Shown here in pieces: positions 49,628 through 61,268 of a DNA stretch of 64,000 nucleotides. The position numbers and the translations under genes were made by a program. Below the pieces are notes generated by a model, which was given only the letters and a program-made list of their open reading frames with translations, was not told where the DNA came from and ran no database searches. Positions within the stretch are counted from its first letter, which is position 1. Each line of letters opens with the position of its first letter. Source of the stretch: Okapia johnstoni (lineage: Eukaryota > Chordata > Mammalia > Artiodactyla > Giraffidae); contig CM044311.1 of the NCBI GenBank assembly GCA_024291935.2, positions 22,653,001 through 22,717,000 of the forward strand, in the 5' to 3' direction.

Positions 49628-49822
49628 GGGTGCTAATTAACTTCAGTTGTATGCAACTCTTTGCAACCCTATGGACTGTAGCCTTCCAGGCTCCACAGTC
49701 TATGGGATTCTCCAGGCAAAAATACTAGAGTGGATTTCCATGCCCTCCTTCAGGGGATCTTTCCATGTCTCTTATGCTTCCTGCATGGCAGTCAGGTTCT
49801 TCACCACAAGCACCACCTGGCC
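49628..49822 (-). repeat. Bov-tA SINE
   Basis: ctaattaacttcagttgtat to aagcaccacctggccaga. It is inserted in the LINE-1 5' region. Confidence 0.9.
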
Positions 49823-49893
49823 AGATATTAAAGACTGAGACAATCAAAAACAACTCCATATAATGGACATATTAGAAAGTAACCATGCATGTT

Positions 49894-50100
49894 GGTGGCT
49901 TAGATAGTAAAGAATCTGCTTGCAATGCAGGAGACCCGTGTTCAATCCCTGGGTTGGGAAGATCCCCTGGAGAAGGAAATGGCAACCACTTCAGTATTCG
50001 TGCCTGGAGAATTCCATGGACAGAGGAGCCTGGAGGGCTACAATCCAAGGGGTCATAAAGAGTTGGACACGATTGAGTGAGTAACACTTTCAAGCATTTT
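49894..50100 (+). repeat. Bov-tA SINE with target-site duplication
   Basis: It begins ggtggcttagatagtaaaga and ends gagtaacactttcaagcatt. catgcatgtt lies directly before (49884-49893) and after (50101-50110). Confidence 0.94.
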
Positions 50101-50273
50101 CATGCATGTTCAGGGAAAGGTACAAGCTTAGAAAATACCACAGGTTACCTTTAAGTTCTCTCTCAGTTTGATCTCAGTTTGATCAGGGACACACTTTGAT
50201 AGTAATAACAAAGAACCAGTCACAGTAAACCCTGCAATTGAGAAAGAATCTGATTTCCATGTGCCGTGTTAAA

Positions 50274-50473
50274 ATGCTTCAGTCATGTCTGACTCTTTGT
50301 GACTCAACGGACTGTAGTCCACCAGGCTCCTCTGTCCATGGGATTCTTCAGGCAAGAGTATTGGCATGGTTTGCCATGTCCTTCTCCAGGGGATCATCCC
50401 AACCCAGGGATTGAACTCATGTCTCTTACATTTCCTGTGTTGGCAGGCAGGTTCTGTACCACTAGTGCCATCA
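50274..50473 (-). repeat. Bov-tA SINE
   Basis: atgcttcagtcatgtctgac to gtaccactagtgccatc. Inserted in LINE-1. Confidence 0.9.
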
Positions 50474-52164
50474 TAGTAAACACTTATTATAGTCAAATGC
50501 CCAATTTTCAGCAAAAATATCAAAAGGCAAGCAAAGAAATAAGAAAGCATGGCACATTAAAAGGAAAAATTAAATCAATAGAAACTCTCTCTGAAAAAGA
50601 CCTGAGGGCAGATATACTTGACAAAGACTTTCAAACAGCCATCTTAATGATGCTCAAATAACTAAAGGAAGAATTGGAGAAACTGAAGAAAACAAAGTAT
50701 GAAGAATATGGAAATACCTATAAAGATATAGAAAACCTTTTAAAAATGGACAGAAAGAAATACTGAAACTTACAATCACTGAAATGAAAAATTCAATAAA
50801 GGGAATAACAGGTAAATGTAAGCAAACAGAAGAATCAGTGAATACGAAATAAGGTAATGAAAGTTCTTGAATATGAGCAACAGAAAGACGAAAGATTGAA
50901 GAAAAGTGAATACAACTGAAGAGACCTGTGGGACATAACCAAGTAGACCAACAATCACATGTTAGCAGTCTCAGAAGTGAAGTGGGAGAAAAAGGGACAC
51001 ACTGAATATTTGAAGGAATAATGGCTTAAAACTTTAGCCATGAGTATAAAACTAAGATGAATTCAAAGAGGACTAGGCCAAGATACATTATAACGGAATT
51101 TTCAAAAGGCAAAGAGAAAATCTTAGAAATCTGTAAGAGAGGAGTGACTCATCACATACAGGGGATCCTCAATAATTATCAGCAGATTTTGTATCTAAAT
51201 CTTTGGAGGACAGATGGCAGTGGGTGGATATATTTGAAGTGCTGAAAGGAAAAAAAAAAAAATCTGTCAACCAAGAAATCTAGATCCTGGAAAACTCTTT
51301 CAACAGTGAGGGAGAAATCAAGACATTCCAGATGAGTAAAAGCTGAGAGAGTTTGTTACTACTAGACCTGTCTTGCAAGAAATGCTTAATGGAATACTGC
51401 AAGTTGAAACAAAAGGACACTAGAAAGCAATTCAAAACCATATGAGGAAATGAAGAACTCAATAAAAGTAAACATGGGCAATAAAAAAGCTAGTACTACT
51501 CTAATGGAAGTTTGTAACTGTACCTTTTTTTTTTCTATAAGACTTAAGAGACTAATACATTTTTTAAAAAATATTAATATAATTTTAACAGTGTTTTATA
51601 ACTGGATTTTTTCAGTTCCCCTTTTGGAACACAAAAGATATAAAGATATAATTTTTTATATCAACAACCAAAAAGAATAGGGTTAGCTGTAAAGGAGCAG
51701 AATTTTATGTTATTGACATTAAGCTGGTATAAATTTAAGTTAGAGTGTTATAACTTTAGGACATTAAGTGCAGGACTACCAATAACCACAAAGAAAATAG
51801 ATAGAAAATATATACAAAAGGAAATGAGAAAGCCATTTTAAAATTTCACTACAAAAATACAATTAAACAAGAAGACAGTAATGTAGGAAACAAGAGAAAA
51901 AATTATAAGACATTCAGGAAACAAATGAAAAAAGACAAAATTACTTCCATCCCTATCAATAATTATTTTAAATGTAAATGCACTAAACTCTCCAATAAAC
52001 ATACAGAGATTGGCAGAATAGCTAAAAACTGATAAAGTTATGTCCGAACTATAAGAGATTCAGTGTCAATACGAAGACACAAATAGACTGAAAGTCAACA
52101 GAGATAGACATGCTAGCCATAAAGAGCAAGGGTGACTACCCAAATAAACAAAATAGACTTTAAA

Positions 52165-52905
52165 TAAATTCGTTTTCTAAGAATTTGTTCATTTCTTCCC
52201 GGTTATCCATTCTATTGGCATATATCCATTCTGTTGGCTCATAGTAGTCTCTTACGATCCTTTGTCTTTCTGTGTTGTGTGTTGTAACATTTACTTTTTC
52301 ATTTCTAGTTTTATTAATTTGGGTTTTTTTTTCTTGATGAGGCTAGTTAATGATTTTTGAATTTTGTTTATCTTCTCAAAGTACCAGCTTTTAATTTTAT
52401 CGCTCGTTGCTATGTCTCCTTCATTTCTTTTTCATGTATTTCTGCTTTTATTTTTATGATTTCTTTCCTTCTACTACCTTTTTTTGTTATTTTTGTTCTA
52501 CTTGCTTTAGGTGTAAAGTTAGGTTGTTTAATTGATGGCTCGCTTGTTTCTTAATGTAAGCTGGTATTGCTATGAATTTCAACCTTAGCACTACTTTTAC
52601 TGTATCTCGCAGGTTTTGAGTTTTCATTTTCATTTGTTTCTAGGCATATTGTGATTTCCTTTTTGGTTTCTTCAGTGATCTGTTGGTTATTCAGAAGTGT
52701 GCTGTTTAGCCTCCAGCTGTTTGTGTTTTTAATAGTTGTTTCCCGCCCCCCCCCCGCAGTTGATATCTAATCTTACAGCACTGTGATCAGAAGAGATGTT
52801 TGAAGTGATTTCAATTTTTAAAAATTTACTAAGGCTTGATTTGTGGCCCAAGATCTGATCTATCCTGGAGAATGTTTCATGTGCACTTGAGAATAAATTA
52901 AATCT
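52165..52905 (-). mobile_element. Inverted LINE-1 ORF2 block inside a plus-strand LINE-1
   Basis: On the minus strand it reads FSSAHETFSRIDQILGHKSS, the conserved end of the L1 endonuclease. It continues through the linker towards the RT start (gaagaaatgaacaaattctt). A C run at 52746-52755 interrupts it. The plus-strand L1 sequence on its left stops before this part of ORF2, and that on its right resumes after it. Confidence 0.8.
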
Positions 52906-52917
52906 ATTGTTTATAGG

Positions 52918-55318
52918 TGAAATGCCCTTTGACAAATTTCAACATACATGTTTGATAAAATCTTTCTGGAAAGTAGGCACTGAAGGAACATATTTCAACA
53001 TAATAAAGACTATATATGACAAAGCCATAGCAAACATTATTATCAGTGGTGAAGAACTGAAAGTGTTTCCTCTAAAATCAGGAGCAAGATAAGGGTGTCT
53101 ACACTCACCATTACTACTGAACAGTTTTGGAAATCCTAGCCCCAGCAAACAGGAAAAAAAAGCAATCCAGATAGGAAAAGGAGAAGTAAAACCCATGCTG
53201 TTTGCAGATTCTCTACACAGAAAACCCTAAATATGCCACCAGAAAATTATTACAGCTGCTGCTGCTGCTGCTGCTAAGTCACTTCCGTCATGTCCAACTC
53301 TTCATGACCACATGGACTGCAGCCTATCAGGCTCCTCCATCCATGGGATTTTCCAAGCAAGAGTACTGGAGTGGTTGCCATTGCCTTCTCCATTATTAGA
53401 GCTAATCAATGAATATAGTTAAGTGACAGAATATAAAATTAATACACATGAATCTCTTACATTCCTATACACTAACAATGAAAAAATCAAAAAGAGAAAT
53501 TTAAGAAACAATCTCATCCACCATTTCAAAAAAAGAATAAAATAATTAGCTACAAATTTACATAAAGAGAGAAAAGACCTGTGTGCAGAAAACTATAAGA
53601 CACTGATTAAAGAATCAAAAATGACACAAACAGATGGAGAGATATACTATGTTCTTGGATTGGAAGAATCAATATAGTGAAGATGACTACACTACCCAAA
53701 ACAGCATGTAGATTCAATGCAAACCCTATCAAACTACCAATGGTATTTTTCACAGAACTACAATAAATAATTTAACAATTTGTATGGAAGCACAAAAGAT
53801 CTTAAATAGCCAGAGTAATCTTGATAAAGAAGAATAGAACTATTGGAATCAACCTTCCTGATTTCAGATGATACTACAAAGCTAGAGTCATCAAGATAGT
53901 ATGGTACTGGCACAAAGAAATTTAGACCAATGGAACAAGATATAAAGTCCAGAGATAAATCCATGCACCTAAAGACATCTTATCCTAGACAAATGAAGCA
54001 AAAACATACAATGGAGAGAGACAGTCCCTTCAACAAGTTATGCTGAGAACACTGGTCAACTACTGTAAAACAACAAAAATAGAACACTTCCTAACAACAT
54101 ACACCAAAATAAATTCAAAATGGATTAAATACCTAAACATAAGACCAGAAACTGTAAACCTCTTAGAGAAAAATAAAGGCAGAATAAATCACAGCAAGAT
54201 CCAATATGAGACTCTAGAGTAACAGAAATAAAAACAAATGGGACCTAATTAAATTTAAAAGTGTTTGCAAATGAAGAAAACTAAAAGCAAAGTGAAAAGA
54301 AAATCCTCAGAATGGGAGAACATAATAGCAAATGAAACAACTGACAAATAATTTATCTCCAAATCATATAAGTTCATGCAGCTCAATGCCAGAAAAACAA
54401 AGAAACAAATCAAAAAGTGGGCAGGAAACCCACACAGACATTTCTTCAAAGAAAACATAAACACATGCTAAGATGGTCAACATCGCTCACTATTAGAAAA
54501 ATGCAAATCAAAACCACAATGAGGTCTTATCTCCCACTGGCCAGAATGGCCATCATGAAAAAAACTGCAAACAATAAATGCTGGAGAGTGTGTGGAGAAA
54601 AGAGGATACTCTTATGTTGGTGAGAATGCAAACTGATACAAGCACTATGGAGAACAGTATGGAGATTCTTAAAAAACTAGAAATAGAAATACCATATGAC
54701 TCATCAATCCCACTACTGGGCATATACCCTGAGGAAACATAATTGAAAAAGACTCATGTACCCAATGTTCACTGCAGCACTATTTACGATAGCTAGGACA
54801 AAGAGGCAACCATTGACAGATGAATGGATAAGGAAGCTGAGGTACATATACACATTGGACTATTACTCTGCTATAAAAAGGAATACATTTGAGTCAGCTC
54901 TAATTAGGTAGATGAACCTATAGCCTATGATTCATAGTGAAGTAAGTTAGAAAGATAAAGACAAATATGGTATAGAAAGTCATATATAGAGAATCTAGAA
55001 AGGTAGTATCAGTGATCTATGGGTAGGGCAGCAAAGGAGACACAGACATAGGGCAGAAACTTCTGAACACAGTGGGGGAAGGAAAGGGTGGTATCATTTG
55101 AGACAATGGCACTGAAAAATATAAACTATCATATGTAGCATAGATAACCAGTGCTAGTTTGGTGTATGAGGCAGGGAACCCAAAGCCAGTGCTCTGTGAC
55201 AACCTAAAGAGATGGGGTGGAGAGAGAGCTGGGAAGGGGGTTCAAGAGGGAGAGGACACATGTATACATATGGTTGATTTAAGTTGATGTACGGCAAAAA
55301 CAGTCACAATATTATAAA
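52918..55318 (+). mobile_element. LINE-1 ORF2 RT, C-terminus and 3' UTR
   Basis: It resumes with RT sequence (ctatatatgacaaagccata, agcaaacattattatcagtg). A stop (taa) occupies the glutamine position in the R-Q-G-C motif near 53090. The C-terminal region is at 54417-54623 (TSLTIRKMQIKTTMRSYL, NNKCWRVCGEK). The 3' UTR ends with the ruminant pattern gaagggggttcaagagggag and ttgatgtacggcaaaaacag. One SINE lies inside. It is non-functional. Confidence 0.88.
53253..53391 (-). repeat. BOV-A2 SINE monomer with (GCT)n, in LINE-1
   Basis: Starts cagctgctgctgctgctgct and ends gttgccattgccttctcc. attatta occurs on both sides (53246-53252 and 53392-53398). The L1 reading (gccaccagaaaattatta / gagctaatcaatgaatatag) is continuous across it. 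Confidence 0.94.
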
Positions 55319-55324
55319 GGTACT

Positions 55325-56085
55325 ATCCCCCAGTATGGACCTCACAGAAGAAGAAGATATTAAGAAGAGATGGCAAGAACACACAGAACTATATGATAAA
55401 GGCCTTAATGACCCAGATCACCATGCTGGTGTCATCATGCATCTACAGTCAGACATCCTAGAGTATAAAATCAAGTGTGCCTTAGGAAGCATCACTATGA
55501 ACAAAGCTAGTGGATGTGATGGAACTCCAGTTGAGCTGTTGCAAATCCTAAAAGATGATGCTGTGAAAGTGCTACACTGAATATGCCAGCGAATTTGGAA
55601 ATCTCAGTAGTGACCACAAGACTGGAAAAGATCAGCTCCATTCCAACCTCAAATAAGGGCAATGTCAAAGAATGCTCAAACTCCCACACAATTGTACTCA
55701 TTTCACATGCTTGCAATGTGATGCTTAAAATCCTTCAATTTACAATTCAACAGTACCTGGCCTGAGAACTTCTAGATGTATAGGCTGGATTTAGAAAAGG
55801 TAGAGGAACCAGAGATCAAATAGCCAACATACGTTGGATCATAGAAAAAGCAAGAAAACTTCTGTTTCATTGACTATGCTGAAGCCTTTGACTGTGTGGA
55901 TCACAACAAACTGGAAAATTCTTAAAGAGATGAGAATACCAGATCATCAAATTTGTCTCTGAGAAACCTGTATGCAAGTCAAGAAGCAACAGTTAGAACC
56001 GGATATGGAACAACAGACTGGTTCAAAATTGGGAAAGGAGTACGTCAAGGCTGTATATTGTCACCCTGCTTATTTAAATTATATG
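55325..56085 (+). mobile_element. BovB LINE, linker to RT, 3'-truncated
   Basis: ggacctcacagaagaagaag through gtacgtcaaggctgtatatt to ttaaattatatgcaact. It breaks off before the YADD box, where L1 sequence begins. It is diverged, with stops and deletions (AGVIMHLQSDILEYKIKC replaces the usual wording). Confidence 0.9.
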
Positions 56086-56285
56086 CAACTTATCCAAAAA
56101 CAAGATTGAACACATTTCTCAAGAGCATACAGGACATTTTTCAGGATAGCCCATATGTTACACCACAAAATAATCTTAAACTAAGAGAATAGAACAAAAG
56201 AATAAACTCAAGCCAAGCTAGTAGAAGAAAGTTAACAATAAGGATTAGAATAAAAATTTTAAAAACTGAGAAAACAAAAATAGAT
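56086..56285 (+). mobile_element. LINE-1 ORF2 fragment, left half
   Basis: ttctcaagagcatacaggac, then atttttcaggatagcccata is the ORF2 endonuclease-end region. attagaataaaaattttaaa is further along ORF2. It is continued at 57813. Confidence 0.65.
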
Positions 56286-57812
56286 AATATTGAGCCAGAC
56301 ATCCTGGAATGTGAAGTGAAGTGGGCCTTAGAAAGCATCATTATGAACAAAGCTAGTGGAGGTGATGGAATTCCAGTTGAGCTATTTCAAATCCTGAAAG
56401 ATGATGCTGTGAAAGTGCTGCACTTAATATGCCAGCAAATTTGGAAAACTCAGCAGTGGCCACAGGACTGAAAAAGGTCAGTTTTCATTCCAATCCCAAA
56501 GAAAGGCAATGGCAAACAATGCTCGAACTACTGCACAATTGCACTCATCTCACATGCTAGTAAAGTAATACTCAAAATTCTCCAAACCAGGCTACAGAAA
56601 TACATGAACCGTGAACTTCCAGATGTTCAAGCTGGTTTTAGAAAAGGCAGAGGAACCAGAGATCAAATTGCCACATCCACTGGATCACTGAAAAAGCAAG
56701 AGAGTTCCAGAAAAACATCTATTTCTGCTTTATTGACTATGCCAAAGCCTTTGACTGTGTGGATCACAATAAACTGTGGAAAATTCTGAAAGAGATGGGA
56801 ATACCAGATCATCTGACCTGCCTCTTCAGAAACCTATATGCAGGTCAGGAAGCAACAGTTAGAACTGGACATGGAACAACAGACTGGTTCCAAATAGGAA
56901 AAGGAGTACATCAAGGCTGTATATTGTCACCCTGATTATTTAACTTATATGCAGAGTGTATCATGAGAAATGCTGGGCTGGAAGAAACACAAGCTGGAAT
57001 CAAGATTGCTGGGAGAAATATCAATAACCTCAGATATGCAGATGACACCACCCTTATGGCAGAAAGCGAAGAAGAACTAAAGAGCCTCTTGATGAAAGTG
57101 AAAGAGGAGAGTGAAACAGTTGGCTTAAAGCTCAACATTCAGAAAACTAAGGGCATCTGGTCCCATAACTTCATGGCAAATAGATGGGGAAACGGTGGAA
57201 ATAGTGTCAGACTTTATTTTGGGGGGCTCTAAAATCACTGCAGATGGTGATTACAGTCATGAAATTAAAAGACGCTATTCCTTTGAAGGAAAGTTATGAG
57301 CAACCTAGATAGCATAATTTAACATAGAGACATTACTTTGCCAAAAAAGGTCCATCAAGTCAAGGCTATGGTTTTTCCAGTAGTCATGTATGGATGTGAG
57401 AGTTGGACGGTGAAGAAAGCTGAGCGCTGAAGAATTGATGCTTTTGAACGGTGGTGTTGGAAAAGACTCTTGAGAGTCCCATGGACAGCAAGGATATCCA
57501 AACAGTCCATCCTAGGGGAGATCAGTCCTGGGTGTTCATTGGAAGGACTGATGAGGAAGCCAAAATTGCAATACTTCGGCTGCTTCATGCAAAGAGTTGA
57601 CTCATTGGAAAAGACCCTAATGCTGAGAAGGATTGGGGGCAGGAGGATAAGGGGGCGACAGAGGATGAGATGGCTGGATGGCATCACCGATTCGATGGAC
57701 ATGGGTTTGGGTAGACTCTGGAAGTTGGTGATGGACAGGGACGCCTGGCGTGCTACGATTCATGGAGTCGCAAAGAATCAGACACTACTGAGCGACTGAA
57801 CTGAACTGAATG
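56286..57812 (+). mobile_element. BovB LINE, about 1.5 kb, relatively young
   Basis: It runs from gagccagacatcctggaatg to the terminal ctgaactgaactgaa. Frames are 56604-56789 (AGFRKGRGTRDQIA), 56963-57232 and 57470-57799. The YADD box is intact at 57035-57046. A tga replaces the cysteine codon in SPCL near 56933, and small indels occur around 57150-57290. It is inserted inside the LINE-1 fragments that flank it. Confidence 0.94.
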
Positions 57813-58200
57813 AAATCAAAAGTTGTTTGACTAACAAAATCAAAACAATTGAAAAAATTTTAGCTTAGATGGACTAGTAAAAAAATATAAAATTCAGAAT
57901 ATTAAAATCAGAAATGAAAATGATGTTATTAACAATTCTAAAGGAATTAAAAAGGGCTTTTAAGAGGAGAGTACAAAGAAATGTATGCCAACATATTGAA
58001 TACCCTGGAAGAAATAGAAAAATTTGTAGAAACACAACATATAAAAAACAAATCATGAGGAAGTTGATAATTTGTGTATACATATAGCTAGAAACGTAAT
58101 TGAAACAGTAATAAAAACTATTCTGAATAAGTAAATCCCTAGACCTTCTGGCTTTACTGATGAGTACCAACAAACATTTAAAAAAAGAACTAACACCAAT
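57813..58200 (+). mobile_element. LINE-1 ORF2 fragment, right half
   Basis: tgaaatcaaaagttgtttga continues exactly where the left half stopped. Then come atcagaaatgaaaatgatgt, gagagtacaaagaaatgtat, tatgccaacatattgaatac and cttctggctttactgatgag, in the order of L1 ORF2 just before the RT domain. Confidence 0.75.
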
Positions 58201-58931
58201 TGAAAGTGAAAGAGGAAAGTAAAAAATTTGGCTTAAATCTCAACATTCAGAAAACTAAGATCATGGTATCCGGTCCCATCACTTCATGGCAAATAGATGG
58301 GGAAACAGTGGCTGACTTTATTTTGGGGTCTCAAAATCACTGCAGATGGTGACTGCAGCCATGAAATTAAAAGACGCTTAGTCCTTGGAAGGAAAGTTAT
58401 GACCAAACTAGACAGCATATTAAAAAGCACAGACATTACTTTGCCAACAAAGGTCCATCTAGTCAAGGCTATAGTTTTTCCAGTGGTCATGTATGGATGT
58501 GAGAGCTGGGCTATAAAGAAAGCTGAGTGCCAAAAAAATTGATGCTTTTGAACTGTGGTGTTGGAGAAGACCCTTGAGAGTCCCTTAGACAGCAAGGAGA
58601 TCCAACCAGTCCATCCTAAAGGAGATTAGTCCTGAGTGTTCATTGGAAGGACTGATGTTGAAGCTAAAACTCCAATACTTTGGCCACCTAATGTGAAGAG
58701 CTGAGTCATTTGAAAATACCCTGATGCTGGGAAAGATTAAAGGTGGGAGAAGGGGATAACAGGGGATGAGATGATTGGATGGAATCACCGACTCAACGGA
58801 CATGAGTTTGGGTAAACTCAGGGAGCTGGTGATGGACAGGGAGGCCTGGCATGCTGCAGTCCATGGGTTCCCAAAGAGTTGGGCTCACAAAGAGTTGGAC
58901 ACAACTAAGCGACTGAGCTGAACTGAACTAA
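58201..58931 (+). mobile_element. BovB LINE, 3' part
   Basis: gaaagtgaaagaggaaagta to gcgactgagctgaactgaac. The frame 58297-58542 reads [20 protein letters not shown]. The end carries a short duplicated piece (cccaaagagttgggctcaca, then aagagttggac). It could be the 3' remainder of the BovB at 55325 or a separate insertion. Confidence 0.9.
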
Positions 58932-59395
58932 ACACAAATTCTTCTCAAAGGCGATACTGCTGAGTCATCCGCAGGGGGTGGTGCCATCAATATAACCTCT
59001 TCTCTCTCCACATGCCAGCAGCAGCAGCAGCTGAACAGCAGAGAGGCTGGCCCATCAGTCATCTGAGAACAGAACTACAGAGTAGGACCACAGCCAGTGT
59101 GCCCCTTTAAGGCCTGATGAGCTGAAAAACAGAGAAGGACCCAAGGTGAAGGAGCCCTCTAAGTGCCTGAACAGGTGGAGCTAAGGAGAAAGACTAACCA
59201 AAGAAGCTTTCTGATCGCCAGCTACCAGAGGCTCAAAAAAGACTCTAATAGGGCCATAATTCCAGTGGCTGAGGCAGTCCATGTCCCTGTGCATTTGGTG
59301 TAGGCAGGGTCCCCGCAATCCAAGCAGCTGCACCACCTTCATGCTCAACCTTACAGGGTCAGAGCTGCCACAGGCAAAAAAAAAGTGTCTTGCAT

Positions 59396-59541
59396 CTATG
59401 CATATGGGGTCACTTCGGTCATGTTCAGCTCTTTGTGACCCTGCAGACTGTGGCCTGCCAGGCTTCTCTGTCATGGGGGTTCACCAGGCAAGAATACTGG
59501 AGTGTATTGGCCAATACTCGTTGCCATATCCTTCTAGAACA
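59396..59541 (-). repeat. Partial Bov-tA/BOV-A2 SINE in L1 5' UTR
   Basis: tatggggtcacttcggtcat to ttgccatatccttctaga, on the minus strand. It lacks the tRNA part. Confidence 0.8.
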
Positions 59542-61080
59542 TTATATTTACTGCTTCGGTAGCCGCCAACTCCCCTGAGTATCTGGTACTGCCAGAACCA
59601 CTGTGACCCAAGTAGCTGCACCACCTCCACACCTGGCCCTCACTGGGGCAGACCCAAGTCCTCCAGGGCAGCCTCCGAAGCAAACCCCAGTGGACGACCC
59701 CACATGCAGAGGTGGAAATAAAGCCACAATTAAAACCCAGGGTCAGTGCATCTAAAGAAGACCCCAAACCTTCCCACCAGTTGTACAAGCTGCAGATTAA
59801 ATCCACACAATCAACTTAGGCAGACTGTGTATTCGGAATATATAAAAGGAGCTTTTGTGATAGCTCCCACAAAAGAAAACACACTAGTTTTGATAGCTGT
59901 GGACATTGGAGGCAAGAATACACAGGAATAGGACAAGATTAGAATCTGACCTGCCCACACAGCAGGTCTAGAGTCCAGCACAGTGTTGGAAGGCCTTCTA
60001 GGAAGTTGAGGTGAACTGTGACTACCATTGAGGGAAAGGATACTGGCAGCAGTGACTCAAGAAAAACATTAATTATTCTGATGGTTTGACTTGTTCTGAA
60101 GTTTCTTCTGGATTTTTTGTTTTTCTTTTCTATTTCTTTTTCCTTCCCCTCCCCACCCTCATTGTAGTTGTCGATTTTATTGGCACTACGAAATCTAATT
60201 AGGCTTTTGAGTTTTATTTTTTTTATCACACTTTTTATTGTTATAAATTTCTGCCTCTACTTTGGGCTTTTGCAGTTCTGTGGAATTTTCCTTTTTTCTG
60301 CTTCTTTCCTCTTTTTTTTTTTTAAAATTTTTTAAACCTATTATTATTTTTTCTACATTTATGCATTTGTTGGCTTTTCCTACCGTTCTTTTCCCCTTGC
60401 AGTTAATCTTCAATGCATATGAATCTTCTTTATCTACCCCTATTTTGCATATCTATTCTTTCTTTTCTTTCTTTCCTTTCTTCTTAACATATTTGTTAGT
60501 TTTGTTTTCATTGCTTTATTCCCCAGTGGGCACCTGGCTTTAGTTTTGTTTTCCAGTTGGTGCTTTAGTTAGTTTTGTTCTTAACTGCTAGATATATATA
60601 TTTTTTTATTTCCTTTGTTTATCAGGTCCTATTGTACCTTATTTTTGTTGGACTGTGTTGATTTTGCTTATGGATGTGTATATATATATGTGTATATCCC
60701 ATTATTTTAATAGTTATTTGCCTGATTTTGTAACTGCCATTTGTCTGGGGTTCATCTTTGGCTTCTCATTTTGGGGTATGTGTTTTAATCTCATGTAATG
60801 CCATAACAAACCACTTGTGGAATCTTTGTTCCTGACCAGAGATCAAGACCTGAGTGTTTGCAGTGGGAGCATTGACTCCAAGACCCTAGACTACCAGAGA
60901 AATAACCCTAGGGAGTGTCAAATAACGAGATTTGCCACAAAGGAAACCACTTGAATAAAAGACCCAGCATCACCCAACCACCAGCAGCACCTTGTATCCA
61001 AACAGCAAAGAAAACAAAAATACAAACCCAATCATCAACAGACAAGATTACCACCATCACTCACCCTTGCCCATCAGAGG

Positions 61081-61120
61081 AAAAACAAAACAAAACAAAC
61101 AAACAAACAAACAAACAAAC
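61081..61120 (+). repeat. (AAAC)n simple repeat
   Basis: About eight AAAC-type units, inside the L1 region before ORF1. Confidence 0.92.
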
Positions 61121-61268
61121 GCAGCATAAATCTCATCAAAATATGTGAAGCTTGCACAAACCACTGCACCAGCAACCTTACTGGGGAAGAAACTAAAAGG
61201 AAGAAAGACTTCAACCTTGAAGCCTGAGAAAAGGAGACCTCAAACACAATAAGTTAAAAAAAATAATA

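Larger units (their letters stand above)
49142..52160 (+). mobile_element. LINE-1, 5' UTR, ORF1 and start of ORF2 (degenerate)
   Basis: 5' UTR-like wording (ttggggaagacagcagagta, gaacttctagacaaagacat-type text) is followed by ORF1 remnants from about 50500. One is the short frame 51057-51245 with SKGKEKILEICKRGVTHHIQ. The ORF1-ORF2 spacer comes next, then the endonuclease start (aatgtaaatgcactaaactc). Three SINEs interrupt it. Frames are broken throughout. The element stops at aaaatagactttaaataaat, where an inverted ORF2 block begins. Confidence 0.75.

Noticed and set aside
52746..52755. C run as a possible functional G-rich motif
   Set aside because: It is a single homopolymer in dead LINE-1 sequence, with no further G tracts nearby to form a quadruplex.
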